Of a stretch of 64,000 bases of DNA, positions 45,961 through 55,134 are shown piece by piece. This DNA is from Pontibacter sp. HSC-14F20 (GTDB taxonomy: Bacteria; Bacteroidota; Bacteroidia; Cytophagales; Hymenobacteraceae). Where the stretch lies: contig NZ_JAHZTC010000006.1 in assembly GCF_019599265.1 (NCBI RefSeq), positions 62,001-126,000 of the forward strand, written 5' to 3'. The notes below the pieces were generated by a model that searched no databases, was not told where the DNA came from, and saw only the letters and a program-made list of their open reading frames with translations. Within the stretch, counting starts at the first letter, position 1. Each line of letters begins with the position of its first letter. The position numbers and the translations under genes are program-made.

Positions 45961-46066
45961 CTTTTACCTATACCTAAATTAAGAAACAGCCGCTAACATA
46001 CGAGCCCAGCACGTTAAGTGCACGCAAAGAGAAATATCTTCTCATTTTGAATTTATAGAAAATAGT

Positions 46067-46702
46067 ATGGCAGAATTCTGGGAATCAAGTTTTAGAGATA
46101 AACAAACGATGTGGGGGTTTGAACCTGCAGACTCTGCCATTGCAACTCTAAACTTATTTAGAGTAAACAGGCTTCATAAAATCTTAATACCTGGGTTTGG
46201 TTACGGCCGAAATGCAAAGATCTTTACCGATGCCGGCTTCAAGGTAACAGGAATAGAGATTTCAGAAACTGCCATTGAACTTGCTCATAAGCACTATGGA
46301 GATGATGTAAAAGTACATCACGGTTCTGTTAGTGCGATGCCGTTTGACTACGAATTATACGATGGGATTTTTTGTTACGCTTTAATCCACTTGTTAAATG
46401 AAAAAGAGCGGATTAAACTGACCAGTGATTGTTACACGCAACTGAAGCCTAATGGGTATATGGTTTTTGTGGCCATTTCAAAAAATGATGCTATGTATGG
46501 GGATGGAAAAGAAGTAAGCAAGGATAGATTTGAAACGAAGCACGGTGTGAAGCTATTCTTCTATGATTCTGATGCTGTAGAAAATGAATTTGGCAAGTAT
46601 GGAATAATCGAATCAAAGGAGATAGCTGAACCTGCCAAGAATATGGGAAACAGACGCTCACAAAAATTCTGGCTGATAACCTGCAGAAAGCAAGAAGAAT
46701 AA
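46067..46702 (+). CDS. class I SAM-dependent methyltransferase
   Basis: A 211-residue methyltransferase. ILIPGFGYGRNAKIFTDAGF is the SAM loop (G-x-G-x-x), VTGIEISETAIELA follows, and GIFCYALIHLLNEKERIKL and LKPNGYMVFVAI are motifs II-III. WESSFRDKQTMWGFEPADSA at the N terminus resembles thiopurine/tellurite-type methyltransferases. The substrate is unknown. The gene is AT-rich and lies just after the IS110 remnant, so it is probably an acquired gene. Confidence 0.82.
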   Translation: MAEFWESSFRDKQTMWGFEPADSAIATLNLFRVNRLHKILIPGFGYGRNAKIFTDAGFKVTGIEISETAIELAHKHYGDDVKVHHGSVSAMPFDYELYDGIFCYALIHLLNEKERIKLTSDCYTQLKPNGYMVFVAISKNDAMYGDGKEVSKDRFETKHGVKLFFYDSDAVENEFGKYGIIESKEIAEPAKNMGNRRSQKFWLITCRKQEE

Positions 46703-46720
46703 AAATGCTGGTTTCTCATA

Positions 46721-47170
46721 TTGAGTAAACGCAGACTTTGCCACCGCTTACACGAGGCCATTAGCATAAACCCCAATAATTTGAAAAAATCAAAGACTAA
46801 TAACAGGCAAATCTTTTTAGAGGCTTTCTTTAGCGCTTTGGGTGCATATGAGATTCTATGGATTTTTCAGGATGAGGCCTGCATTGCTGGTACAGTTGTA
46901 TATGACCCCACGAACCCCGATGAGCGGCAAGACTTTATTTGGTATATCGAAGAAGATAAAACCCCGGGTGAGGATGCAAGGATTTTACTATACCACCTGC
47001 AAGAGTATAATCTCCTGCACATGGACAAGCTCAAATTCCCGGTATCAGCCTTAGTTATTCCCGGTATTAACGCACAGGCGAAACAGAAAGCCTTCGACGA
47101 ACTTACCAAAGTACAGGTAAGCACGGTAGACGAGGGGGAAGAATCAGGCTATTACCGAATACACGAATAG
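46721..47170 (+). CDS. hypothetical protein, unknown
   Basis: A frame of up to 149 codons starting at TTG 46721; TTG 46781 is an alternative giving 129 aa. There is no ATG before residue 118 or so. LEAFFSALGAYEILWIFQDEA and an acidic ending (VDEGEESGYYRIHE) suggest a globular cytoplasmic protein. No family recognised. It follows the methyltransferase by 18 bases and may be co-transcribed. The start is doubtful and a truncated N terminus is possible. Confidence 0.5.
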   Translation: MSKRRLCHRLHEAISINPNNLKKSKTNNRQIFLEAFFSALGAYEILWIFQDEACIAGTVVYDPTNPDERQDFIWYIEEDKTPGEDARILLYHLQEYNLLHMDKLKFPVSALVIPGINAQAKQKAFDELTKVQVSTVDEGEESGYYRIHE

Positions 47171-47237
47171 GTGAAACCTAAGTCAATAAGAAGTAGCTTT
47201 TGTATTAAGATCAGCCTATTTATCTTTCTGTAAAATA

Positions 47238-47269
47238 AAGAGGGCTATACCTGCAGGTGTAGCCCTCTT
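47238..47269 (-). terminator. terminator built from an inverted pair of the abundant word
   Basis: AAGAGGGCTATACCTG is followed at once by CAGGTGTAGCCCTCTT, a near-perfect 32-base palindrome (one T-G pair). On the minus strand it runs into TATTTTAC, so it serves the ABC-F gene. Confidence 0.8.
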
Positions 47270-47293
47270 CGTACTTAGCAATATAGTCTGTTG

Positions 47294-48937
47294 TTACTTT
47301 GCTGCAGACCTTTCAATCTCCCGCAGGTTCTCCATTTTCTTGTTTTTGAGGAAGCCGTTGATGTCCTCGAAGTGCTCGCGTACGCGCTTGTTTCCAAACT
47401 CAAACACCTTATCAGCTAGTCCGTCGAGGAAGTCGCGGTCGTGCGATACGAGGATGATGGTGCCATCGAAAGCCTTGAGCGCATCTTTCAGGATGTCCTT
47501 GGTTTTGATATCGAGGTGGTTGGTAGGTTCGTCGAGGATGAGCAAGTTCACGGGCTGTAGCAACAGCTTGATCATGGCCAATCGGGTCTTCTCGCCTCCT
47601 GAGAGCACTTTTACCTTCTTCTCGATGGTGTCGCCGCTGAACATGAAGGCACCCAGCAAGTCCTTTACGCGTGTACGGGCATCGCCTACGGCAATCTCGT
47701 CGATGGTCTGGAAAACAGTCAGGCTTTCATCGAGCAGGGAGGCCTGGTTCTGGGCAAAGTAACCGATCATGCAGTTGTGGCCCAATTGCAGCTTGCCCTC
47801 AAAATCGATCTCGCCCATAATGGCCTTGATCATGGTGGACTTACCTTCGCCGTTTTTGCCCACAAATGCTACTTTTTCGCCCCGGTTGATGGTCATGGAA
47901 GCGTCTTTGAACACAGTGTAATCACCGTACTTTTTGGTGAGGCCATCTACTATAACCGGGTAATTGCCTGAACGCGGAGCAGGTGGGAATTTGATGTTTA
48001 GCGCAGAGGTATCCACTTCGTCCACTTCCACGATCTCCATCTTCTCCAGCATCTTTACCCGCGACTGTACCTGTAATGTTTTCGAGTAAGTACCCTTGAA
48101 GCGATCAATGAAGGTCTGGATATCAGCGATCTCTTTCTGCTGGTCCTCGAACTGCTTCTGTTGCTGCTCGCGACGCTCTTTGCGCAACTGCAGGTATTGG
48201 CTGTAAGTAACCTTGTAATCGTAAATACGACCCATCGTCACCTCAATGGTGCGGTTGGTGATGTTATCCACAAAAGTCTTATCGTGCGAGATCACGATGA
48301 CAGCTTTGGCATTGTTCACCAGGAAATCTTCCAGCCATTGGATGGACTCAATGTCAAGGTGGTTGGTCGGTTCGTCGAGTAGGATGAGATCCGGCTTTTG
48401 AAGCAGAATTTTGGCCAGTTCGATGCGCATGCGCCAACCACCGCTAAACTCGCTGGTAGACCGCGTGAAATCTTCACGGCTAAAGCCAAGTCCTTTGAGC
48501 GTAACCTCTACCTCAGCGTCAAAATTGATCTCTTCGATGGAATAGTATTTTTCGCCCAGCTCCGATACCTGCTCAATGATCTTGTAGTAGTCGTCAGAGT
48601 CGTAGTCTGTGCGGGTTTCCAGTTCGGCATTGAGGGCATCCATCTGCTTTTTCATGTCGAGCACTTTGGCAAAAGCTTTGGAAGCTTCCTCGAACACGGT
48701 GCAGTTGTCTTCGGTGAGTAGGTGCTGCGGCAGGTAGGCAATCACGGCTTCTTTCGGTGCCGATACCTTGCCACGGGTCGGTTTGCTGGCACCCGCTATA
48801 ATTTTGAGCAGCGTAGACTTACCTGCTCCATTTTTCCCCATGAGGGCAATGCGGTCATTTTCGTTGATGTTGAAAGAAACATTGCTGAAAAGGGCCGCAC
48901 CATTGAACTCCACGCTCACCGCGTCAACTGAAATCAT
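47294..48937 (-). CDS. ABC-F family ATPase
   Basis: A 547-residue soluble protein with two ABC domains and no membrane part, of the ribosome-associated ABC-F group. Domain 1 has ALMGKNGAGKSTLLKII (about 33-49), FSGGWRMRIELAKILLQKPDLILLDEPTNHLD. The inter-domain helical linker (about 240-320; QYLQLRKERREQQQKQFEDQ) is followed by domain 2 with AFVGKNGEGKSTMIKAI and LSGGEKTRLAMI. The role is a translation factor or antibiotic protection; the subfamily (YbiT/EttA/Uup-like) is not certain. Confidence 0.93.
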   Translation of the reverse strand: MISVDAVSVEFNGAALFSNVSFNINENDRIALMGKNGAGKSTLLKIIAGASKPTRGKVSAPKEAVIAYLPQHLLTEDNCTVFEEASKAFAKVLDMKKQMDALNAELETRTDYDSDDYYKIIEQVSELGEKYYSIEEINFDAEVEVTLKGLGFSREDFTRSTSEFSGGWRMRIELAKILLQKPDLILLDEPTNHLDIESIQWLEDFLVNNAKAVIVISHDKTFVDNITNRTIEVTMGRIYDYKVTYSQYLQLRKERREQQQKQFEDQQKEIADIQTFIDRFKGTYSKTLQVQSRVKMLEKMEIVEVDEVDTSALNIKFPPAPRSGNYPVIVDGLTKKYGDYTVFKDASMTINRGEKVAFVGKNGEGKSTMIKAIMGEIDFEGKLQLGHNCMIGYFAQNQASLLDESLTVFQTIDEIAVGDARTRVKDLLGAFMFSGDTIEKKVKVLSGGEKTRLAMIKLLLQPVNLLILDEPTNHLDIKTKDILKDALKAFDGTIILVSHDRDFLDGLADKVFEFGNKRVREHFEDINGFLKNKKMENLREIERSAAK

Positions 48938-49024
48938 AATCGTTTAATTTTAAGGGGGCAAAGATACAAAAGTTTAACTCTCCAATTCTGCATTCGTAAA
49001 CTTTCCCAACCACAACTAAGGCGC

Positions 49025-50293
49025 ATGAAAGAAGAGTTCCTGCACTACATCTGGCAGCATCAGTATTTCGACAAATCGGATTTGTATACAGTAGAGGGGG
49101 AGCTGGCGCAGGTACTGCGGGTAGGTATGTACAACACCGATGCCGGACCAGACTTTAAAGAGGCCATCATTAGGGTAGGTGAGGTGGATTGGTCGGGTAG
49201 TGTGGAGATACACCTGCGCGGCTCGGACTGGCGGCGGCACCAGCATCAGCTCGACTTTAAGTATAACCAGGTGGTGCTGCATGTGGTTTGGGAAGCCGAT
49301 GAACCTGTGAAGCAGACTGATGGCACGGCTATACCTACAATCGAGTTAAAAAACCGCGTAAACACGGCTCTGCTCTATACCTATGAACAATTGCGACGGG
49401 CACCTTTTGCTATACCTTGCGCCAGCTTCTGGCCACACGTCCCCGATATCACCAAAACCATGATGCTGGGTCGAACCCTGACCGAACGGCTCGAACTGAA
49501 AGGAGAAGAAGTGTTACAGGTATGTCGCCAGCTCGGCAACGACTGGGAGGCCGCCACTTTTCATGTGTTGTGCAAAGGCTTTGGCTTCAAGATCAATCAG
49601 GAGCCTTTTGAGCGGCTGGCCAGAGCACTGCCTGTGCAGGTGGTGCGGAAACATCAGCGCAACTTGTTTCAGTTAGAGGCTTTGCTGTTTGGACAGGCTG
49701 GCTTTCTGGCTGAACCTGCAGACGATTATAGTACCACATTGGCTAAAGAGTATACTTATCTGAGTCGCAAATACAGCCTGCAGGATTTGGCCATGCAGCG
49801 CCATCACTGGAATTTTCTGCGCATGCGGCCAGCCAATTTCCCGACCGTGCCGCTGGCTCAACTGGCTCTGCTGCTGCACAAGCACAAAAGCCTGTTTGCC
49901 TCCATCATCCAGACCGAGGGAGCCAGACAGTACGATGCGCTGTGGCAGACGCCGGTATCGGCTTATTGGCAAAAACATTATACCTTTGGGGCAGAGTCGA
50001 AGGCGGTGCAGGTGCAACTAGGCAAGTCCAGTGCGCAGAACCTGACCAACAATGTGGCAGCACCCTTGTTAGCAGCTTATGCTGTGCATACCGGTCAACT
50101 GGAGCATCTGGATAAAGCGGTAGACCTGCTCGAAAAGGTGAAAGAAGCCAGCAACCGCATCACGCGGCAGTACGAGGAGCTGGGCTGGAAAGCCGACTCG
50201 GCCGCCGACAATCAGGCTGCCCTCGGACTCTACAAACGCTATTGCCAGCTGGTAAACCGCCTGCGCTGCGCCATCGGCAACAAGATTATGTAG
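49025..50293 (+). CDS. DUF2851 family protein
   Basis: A 422-residue protein beginning MKEEFLHYIWQHQYFDKSDL, with VGMYNTDAGPDFKEAIIRVG, WSGSVEIHLRGSDWRRHQH and VVLHVVWEAD, which mark DUF2851 in Bacteroidota. Acidic residues in NTDAGPDF and VEIHLRGSDW recall a PD-(D/E)xK nuclease core, but this is inference. The function is unknown. Its end lies 17 bases before the next gene. Confidence 0.82.
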   Translation: MKEEFLHYIWQHQYFDKSDLYTVEGELAQVLRVGMYNTDAGPDFKEAIIRVGEVDWSGSVEIHLRGSDWRRHQHQLDFKYNQVVLHVVWEADEPVKQTDGTAIPTIELKNRVNTALLYTYEQLRRAPFAIPCASFWPHVPDITKTMMLGRTLTERLELKGEEVLQVCRQLGNDWEAATFHVLCKGFGFKINQEPFERLARALPVQVVRKHQRNLFQLEALLFGQAGFLAEPADDYSTTLAKEYTYLSRKYSLQDLAMQRHHWNFLRMRPANFPTVPLAQLALLLHKHKSLFASIIQTEGARQYDALWQTPVSAYWQKHYTFGAESKAVQVQLGKSSAQNLTNNVAAPLLAAYAVHTGQLEHLDKAVDLLEKVKEASNRITRQYEELGWKADSAADNQAALGLYKRYCQLVNRLRCAIGNKIM

Positions 50294-50310
50294 CAAAATA
50301 TACCAACTTC

Positions 50311-51648
50311 GTGAGTATACTAATTTACGGCCTGAACCTGCTGGTGTTGGTCGGGCTGGTGTGGTGGCTTTGGAAGCAGAACTGGAATGAAAAACTACGT
50401 CCGTTCTTCTTCCCAACCCTGCTCTTTAAGCTCGCCTGCGGACTGCTAATCGGGGTGCTCAGCTTTTATGTGTATGACAAGGGCGATACGCAACTCTACT
50501 ACCAACGCGCCCTCCTGATAACTGACCTGGCACGCGACCAAGGTATAGGCACCTATCTGCATTATCTTTTTTTTAATGATCCAACGGGCACACCGCTGCA
50601 AGCGCTGCAAAAGCCTTTTTATGAAAGTGCCTGGAACATGCCGCGTTTGCTGAGTGTGCCCATGCTGCTCACCAACGGTAACTATTATATCAGTTCGCTA
50701 TACCTGTCGCTGTTCAGTTTTGCGGGGCTTTGTTTTTTTGTGAATGCGATTGCCCGCTATTTTGCCAACACCGCTATACCTGCCGTAGTGGCTTTTCTGC
50801 TTTTTCCGTCGGTCGTATTCTGGTCATCGGGGGTGCTTAAAGAAAGTGTAGTGCTGGGCGGGATGGGGCTGCTGCTGGGGAGTAGTCTATACCTGCTGTT
50901 TGGGAAATCCAAACCGTTGCTATACCTGCTGCTGGCTGTAGTGGGGCTATACCTGATCTGGCTCGTGAAGTACTTTGTGGCGGTGGCACTGGTGCTACTG
51001 GTAGCCCTGGCCCTGTTAGTGCGGGTGATTTTTTACAGCGCGAAACTAGCGCACATCCATTGGTTATTAAAGGGAATGGCGCTTCTGTTCTTGTTTTCAG
51101 GTATAGCCTGGCTCGGCACACAACTCAACCCCAACCTGCACCTGGAAGCCCTGCCCGATGTGGTTTATCAAAACTATCAGGTGAGCTTAATCGCATCGCA
51201 GGGCAAGCCACGCATCGATTTTCCGTTTCTGGAACCCACCTACCTGAGCTTTGCACTACACTCGCAACTGGCTTTCATCGGTATGCTGTTCCGGCCCTTT
51301 ATTTGGGAGGCATACAACATTCGCACCTTTGCAGCAGCGTTTGAGAATACCTTGCTGCTGGTACTGGCCTTTGGTTTATTACGCGATCTCTTTGAGGCGG
51401 GCCGTATAAAGTGGCGCTATGGTTACCTGCTGTTAGCGGTGCTGGTATACCTGTTTGCGATGGGCGTTCTGCTGGCTTACAGCATGCCTAACCTGGGTAC
51501 GCTGAGCAGGTATAGAGTGGTGGTGGTGCCTTTTGTGGTATACCTGCTGCTGCTCTGCAAAACCAACAGCGACCTGCTCAGCTACTTGTTTCTCGTTCGT
51601 CAGCATCAACCTGAGGAAGACGAACCCGCACAAATCGCTGCAGATTAG
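50311..51648 (+). CDS. polytopic membrane protein, unknown
   Basis: From GTG 50311 it is 445 aa with about ten hydrophobic helices (the first is ILIYGLNLLVLVGLVWWLW). The loop after helix 2 (DKGDTQLYYQRALLITDLARDQG) and WSSGVLKESVVLGGMGLLLG resemble glycosyltransferase-C or O-antigen polymerase-like proteins of Bacteroidota, but no catalytic motif is firm. It is downstream of DUF2851 and upstream of the acetyltransferase in the same direction. The DNA is unusually rich in the CTATACCTG word (about eight copies, often read LYL). Confidence 0.7.
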   Translation: MSILIYGLNLLVLVGLVWWLWKQNWNEKLRPFFFPTLLFKLACGLLIGVLSFYVYDKGDTQLYYQRALLITDLARDQGIGTYLHYLFFNDPTGTPLQALQKPFYESAWNMPRLLSVPMLLTNGNYYISSLYLSLFSFAGLCFFVNAIARYFANTAIPAVVAFLLFPSVVFWSSGVLKESVVLGGMGLLLGSSLYLLFGKSKPLLYLLLAVVGLYLIWLVKYFVAVALVLLVALALLVRVIFYSAKLAHIHWLLKGMALLFLFSGIAWLGTQLNPNLHLEALPDVVYQNYQVSLIASQGKPRIDFPFLEPTYLSFALHSQLAFIGMLFRPFIWEAYNIRTFAAAFENTLLLVLAFGLLRDLFEAGRIKWRYGYLLLAVLVYLFAMGVLLAYSMPNLGTLSRYRVVVVPFVVYLLLLCKTNSDLLSYLFLVRQHQPEEDEPAQIAAD

Positions 51649-51688
51649 CGCTAATCTTCGTACCTTTGCACCTTATTTGACATAGGCT

Positions 51689-52324
51689 ATGCAAAATCCG
51701 GTAATTATACTTGGTGCCCAGAAACTGGGTACGGCAGCTCTCGATATTTTCAACAGCAACAACGTGGTGGTGTACTGCTTTCTCGACGACAGCAAAGATC
51801 TGCAGCAGCAGGAACTGAACAATGTGTCGGTGATGAGCGGCACTGAAGACGGCGAATTCCTGAAACTGATTGGCAAAAAATGCGATGTGTTTGTGGCCGT
51901 AGAGGACTCAGCCGCACGCAAAGGACTTGTCAAGATGCTCAAAGACGAGTACAAAGTGGTACCTGTCAATGCGATTCATAAATTCAGCGCCGTATCAGAA
52001 TTTGCCTGGTTAGGCCACGGCAACATGATTGGCGCAGGTGCGATCGTGAACAACAACGCCAAAATCGGCAACAACAACGTCATCGAATCCCGTGCGCTGG
52101 TTGATACCAAAGCCGAAATCGGGGATAATGTGCAGATTGGTGCAGGTGCCATTATCAACTCCGAAGTGGTGGTAGAAGACGGTGTCTTTATTGGTACAGG
52201 TGCTGTGATCGTGTCAGGTGTGAAAGTGGGTAAAAATGCCCGCATAGGTGCCGGCTCTGTGGTGGTAGCCAACGTGCCTGCCAAAGCCACTGTGTTCGGC
52301 AACCCGGCAGCTCCGATTAAGTAA
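51689..52324 (+). CDS. NeuD/PglD-like sugar O- or N-acetyltransferase
   Basis: A 211-residue protein with an N-terminal Rossmann-like domain (VIILGAQKLGTAALDIF) and a C-terminal left-handed beta helix of hexapeptide repeats (GAIVNNNAKIGNNNVI, IGDNVQIGAGAIINSE, VFIGTGAVIVSG, ARIGAGSVVV) ending in AKATVFGNPAAPIK. It probably acetylates a nucleotide sugar for surface glycans. TACCTTTG at 51661-51668 may be its -7 box. Confidence 0.83.
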   Translation: MQNPVIILGAQKLGTAALDIFNSNNVVVYCFLDDSKDLQQQELNNVSVMSGTEDGEFLKLIGKKCDVFVAVEDSAARKGLVKMLKDEYKVVPVNAIHKFSAVSEFAWLGHGNMIGAGAIVNNNAKIGNNNVIESRALVDTKAEIGDNVQIGAGAIINSEVVVEDGVFIGTGAVIVSGVKVGKNARIGAGSVVVANVPAKATVFGNPAAPIK

Positions 52325-52420
52325 TTTTATACCTGTCCTGTTTTCCAAAACCGAACTGACCAAAGTCATTTTTGGTTAAAAAGAAAAGCAGGAAATTTGC
52401 AGAAGGTTGAAAAGTTAAAA

Positions 52421-52512
52421 TGCAGCGACATTACACCGTAACGTCGTGCAGGGCAAGTATAAAAGCAAGCCCGTTCGTAGGGTCAGGTCGCTACCTGTAC
52501 GAATCGTGCACC
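52421..52512. repeat. spacer repeat B, copy 2
   Basis: TGCAGCGACATTACACCGTA followed by ACGTCGTGCA is a hairpin-forming palindrome. GGTCAGGTCGCTACCTGTAC with GAATCGTGCA follows at 52481-52510. The same two modules lie at 32431-32542. Confidence 0.7.
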
Positions 52513-52581
52513 CAACTATTCAATATTCAACAATTGAATAATCAACAATCTATTTTAACACTTAGCTGAAACTAAGCAGTT

Positions 52582-53550
52582 ATGAACAAGCCATACAGCA
52601 TATTACTGTACTACTGCTACACACCGATAGCAGACCCTGAGGCGTTCCGGGAGGAGCACCATTTACTTTGCCTGGAGCTGAATCTGCTCGGCCGCATCAT
52701 CATCTCCAAAGAGGGCCTCAACGGCACAGTTTCCGGTCTGAAAGAAGACTGCGACAAGTATATGGAAATCGTAAAAGCCGATCCACGTTTTGCTAAAGTC
52801 GACTTCAAGGTAGACGAGTCAGACAAACATGCTTTTGCCAAGTTGCATGTACGTACCAAAGCGGAAATCGTACACTCCGGCCTGCTGCACATCGACCCGA
52901 ACGTTCGCACAGGTATACACCTGGAGCCGAAGGAATTCAAGGAAATGAAAGACCGCGACGATGTGGTGGTAATGGACATGCGCTCAGATTATGAGTACAG
53001 CGTGGGTCGCTTCAAAGGCGCCGTAACCCTGGACATCGAGAACTTTCGCGAGTTTCCGGAGAAGATCGATGCGCTGAAAGAAGAACTGAAAGGCAAGAAG
53101 ATCCTGACCTACTGCACAGGTGGTATAAAGTGCGAAAAAGCCAGTGCTTTCTTGCTGGAGCAGGGTTTTGAGGACGTATACCAACTGCATGGCGGCATCA
53201 TCAAGTATGGCAAAGAAGCCGGCGGTGAAGATTTCGAGGGCAAGTGCTACGTGTTCGATAACCGTGTGGCTGTAGAGGTGAACTCCGTAAATCCAAAAGT
53301 GATTTCAAAGTGCCACGTATGCGGCACTGTGGAAGACCGCATGGTGAACTGCGCCAACCCGGTATGCAACCTGCACGTGCCTATCTGCGAGAAATGCGGC
53401 TGGGAACTGGAAGGAGCCTGCTCTACCGAATGTAAAGAGCACCCGGAAAAACGTGCTTACGACGGCACCGGCTATTACCAAAAGAACCTGAATGGCTACA
53501 ATCCATTAAAAGGATTCAACCGTCGCAAGACTTCTATCGTATCTAAGTAA
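52582..53550 (+). CDS. trhO: tRNA uridine(34) hydroxylase, rhodanese family
   Basis: Forms 5-hydroxyuridine at tRNA wobble position 34. A 322-residue protein with an N-terminal ferredoxin-like domain (LLYYCYTPIADPEAF, ISKEGLNGTVSG) and a rhodanese domain whose catalytic Cys178 is in TYCTGGIKCEKASAFL. A C-terminal cysteine-rich segment (CHVCGTVEDRMVNCANPVC... CEKCGWELEGACSTEC) probably binds metal. A hairpin terminator follows. Confidence 0.92.
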   Translation: MNKPYSILLYYCYTPIADPEAFREEHHLLCLELNLLGRIIISKEGLNGTVSGLKEDCDKYMEIVKADPRFAKVDFKVDESDKHAFAKLHVRTKAEIVHSGLLHIDPNVRTGIHLEPKEFKEMKDRDDVVVMDMRSDYEYSVGRFKGAVTLDIENFREFPEKIDALKEELKGKKILTYCTGGIKCEKASAFLLEQGFEDVYQLHGGIIKYGKEAGGEDFEGKCYVFDNRVAVEVNSVNPKVISKCHVCGTVEDRMVNCANPVCNLHVPICEKCGWELEGACSTECKEHPEKRAYDGTGYYQKNLNGYNPLKGFNRRKTSIVSK

Positions 53551-53565
53551 GTATTCTCTAAAGCT

Positions 53566-53607
53566 AAGAAAAGCGTGTGCTCACCAGCCACGCTTTTCTT
53601 TGTTTTT
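53566..53607 (+). terminator. trhO terminator
   Basis: AAGAAAAGCGTG pairs with CACGCTTTTCTT around a GTGCTCACCAG loop, then TGTTTTT. It also shows that the next gene starts at 53623, not earlier. Confidence 0.85.
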
Positions 53608-53622
53608 AACACAACCAATCCT

Positions 53623-54477
53623 ATGGCAATTCCAGCATCAGAACTAATCATCAATAAGAACGGCACCATTTACCATCTCAACCTGCAGCCGGAACACATT
53701 TCAGATACTATCATCACCGTTGGCGATCCTGACCGCGTGCCCATGGTGAGCAAGTATTTCGACGAGATCGAGGTACAGATTACCAAGCGCGAATTTGTGA
53801 CGCACACCGGCTACTACAAAGGCAAACGTATCACGGTCATCTCGACAGGTATGGGCACCGACAACATCGACATTCTGATGAACGAGCTGGACGCGCTGGT
53901 AAACATCGATTTTGAGTCCCGTGAACCCAATGAAGAGAAAATAGCCCTGAAAATTGTGCGGATCGGTACCTCGGGTTCGCTGCAGTCTGATATTCCGCTG
54001 GGCAGTCACCTGGCCTCGCATTTTGGTGTAGGGTTGGATTCGCTAATGGAGTTTTATCCGCTGGAGCAGAACGAAAACGAGCAAAGCATCAGCAAAGCCC
54101 TGCAGGAGCAGCTGGGCGTAGGTTTCCGGCCTTATGTAGTGAATGGCTCTAAAAGTCTGATCGACAAGATTGCATTTGACATGATTCCGGGGAATACGCT
54201 TACCTGCCCCGGCTTTTACGCACCGCAAGGCCGTGTACTGCGCGGTGGCCTGCGCAACCCCGATCTGCTGAAGGTATACCAGGATTTTAAGGTATGTGAT
54301 TTCCGACTGACCAACTTCGAAATGGAGACAGCCGGCTATTACGCGATGGGGCGCCTGTTGGGCCACGAAATGCTGTCGCTCAATGCCATCGTGGCTAATC
54401 GTATTTCGCAGGAGTTCGCGACAAATGCTGAGGAAGTGATTGATAGCCTGATTGTGAAGGTGCTGGATAGAATTTAG
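53623..54477 (+). CDS. nucleoside phosphorylase, uridine phosphorylase-like
   Basis: A 284-residue protein from ATG 53623 (an earlier in-frame start would begin inside the terminator). ITVGDPDRVPMVSKYFDE, TGYYKGKRITVISTGMGTDNIDI, IVRIGTSGSLQSDIPLGS and FEMETAGYYAMGRLLGHE are signatures of the PNP/UDP-1 family. FEMETAG is the ribose-binding motif. Phosphorolysis of uridine or a related nucleoside is likely; specificity is not certain. Confidence 0.88.
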   Translation: MAIPASELIINKNGTIYHLNLQPEHISDTIITVGDPDRVPMVSKYFDEIEVQITKREFVTHTGYYKGKRITVISTGMGTDNIDILMNELDALVNIDFESREPNEEKIALKIVRIGTSGSLQSDIPLGSHLASHFGVGLDSLMEFYPLEQNENEQSISKALQEQLGVGFRPYVVNGSKSLIDKIAFDMIPGNTLTCPGFYAPQGRVLRGGLRNPDLLKVYQDFKVCDFRLTNFEMETAGYYAMGRLLGHEMLSLNAIVANRISQEFATNAEEVIDSLIVKVLDRI

Positions 54478-54504
54478 TTAGTTTGAGACTGATTGAGTGG
54501 AACT

Positions 54505-54540
54505 TGTAGGGACAGGTCGCGATCTGTCCGAATCGTGCAC
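54505..54540. repeat. spacer repeat B, copy 3 (second module only)
   Basis: TGTAGGGACAGGTCGCGATC then TGTCCGAATCGTGCAC. GACAGGTCGCGATCTGTC is nearly palindromic. It matches the module at 32500 and 52481. Confidence 0.7.
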
Positions 54541-54643
54541 AGGCATTATCTGACTGAATCAGGATTCTGAGAATTAAAATGAATTTTCAGGATTAATGAT
54601 GTCAGAAGCTTACCTTCCAACTGACAGAAGCATATAAAATAAG

Positions 54644-54690
54644 CAGCCCGCAGCGGAGTTTAACCTTCGTATGCGGGCTGTTATGTTTTC
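54644..54690 (+). terminator. terminator after the phosphorylase spacer
   Basis: CAGCCCGCA (54644-54652) pairs with TGCGGGCTG (54672-54680), followed by TTATGTTTT. Confidence 0.7.
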
Positions 54691-54736
54691 AATCTGTTTT
54701 TTCGGCAGGTATAGCGGCAGGTCAGTTGTTGTACCA

Positions 54737-55036
54737 TTAGCTGTTCTCTATTTTTAGAATAGAATTGAGAGGGAGAAACGTACCTGACTTCAGCAGCACA
54801 AACTTATCGTCATAGCACCAAACTGTAGTCTCTACTCTTTTTACATCGCCGTCAGCGGTGCAGAACGTGATGATGGCTTTGTTGCGGTAGGCGTTACCCA
54901 AAATAGTGGCGCGGTTGGCTTCGTAATTGCGTACACTGCGGGCTACAGGGTCTTTCAGTACATCTTCGGTGCTAAAGCGAAGCATCGGGATGTGCTCTTT
55001 TTCAATCAGGTTAGGATTCCGCTCGGTTCTATTCAT
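54737..55036 (-). CDS. small conserved-looking protein, unknown
   Basis: A 99-residue protein with RNPNLIEKEHIPMLRFSTEDVLKDPVARSV at the N-terminal end and a beta-rich second half (AIITFCTADGDVKRVETTVW, KSGTFLPLNSILKIE). No domain recognised with certainty. It may be a cytoplasmic regulator-like beta fold, but this is a guess. It has its own spacer on both sides. Confidence 0.6.
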   Translation of the reverse strand: MNRTERNPNLIEKEHIPMLRFSTEDVLKDPVARSVRNYEANRATILGNAYRNKAIITFCTADGDVKRVETTVWCYDDKFVLLKSGTFLPLNSILKIENS

Positions 55037-55134
55037 AGTCGTAAATTTTTAGTATTGGCAGGTATATAACCACAAAACATGCCACACTAATATTTTAGTT
55101 CTATGAAGGGGCTTACTTTAGAGTCGCGCTATAC

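Noticed and set aside
45981-46024. Possible integron attC site before the methyltransferase
   Set aside because: CGCTAAC and GTTAAGT resemble core sites, but they are only about 29 bases apart end to end, too short for attC, and no integrase is present. Kept only as a remark in the palindrome finding.
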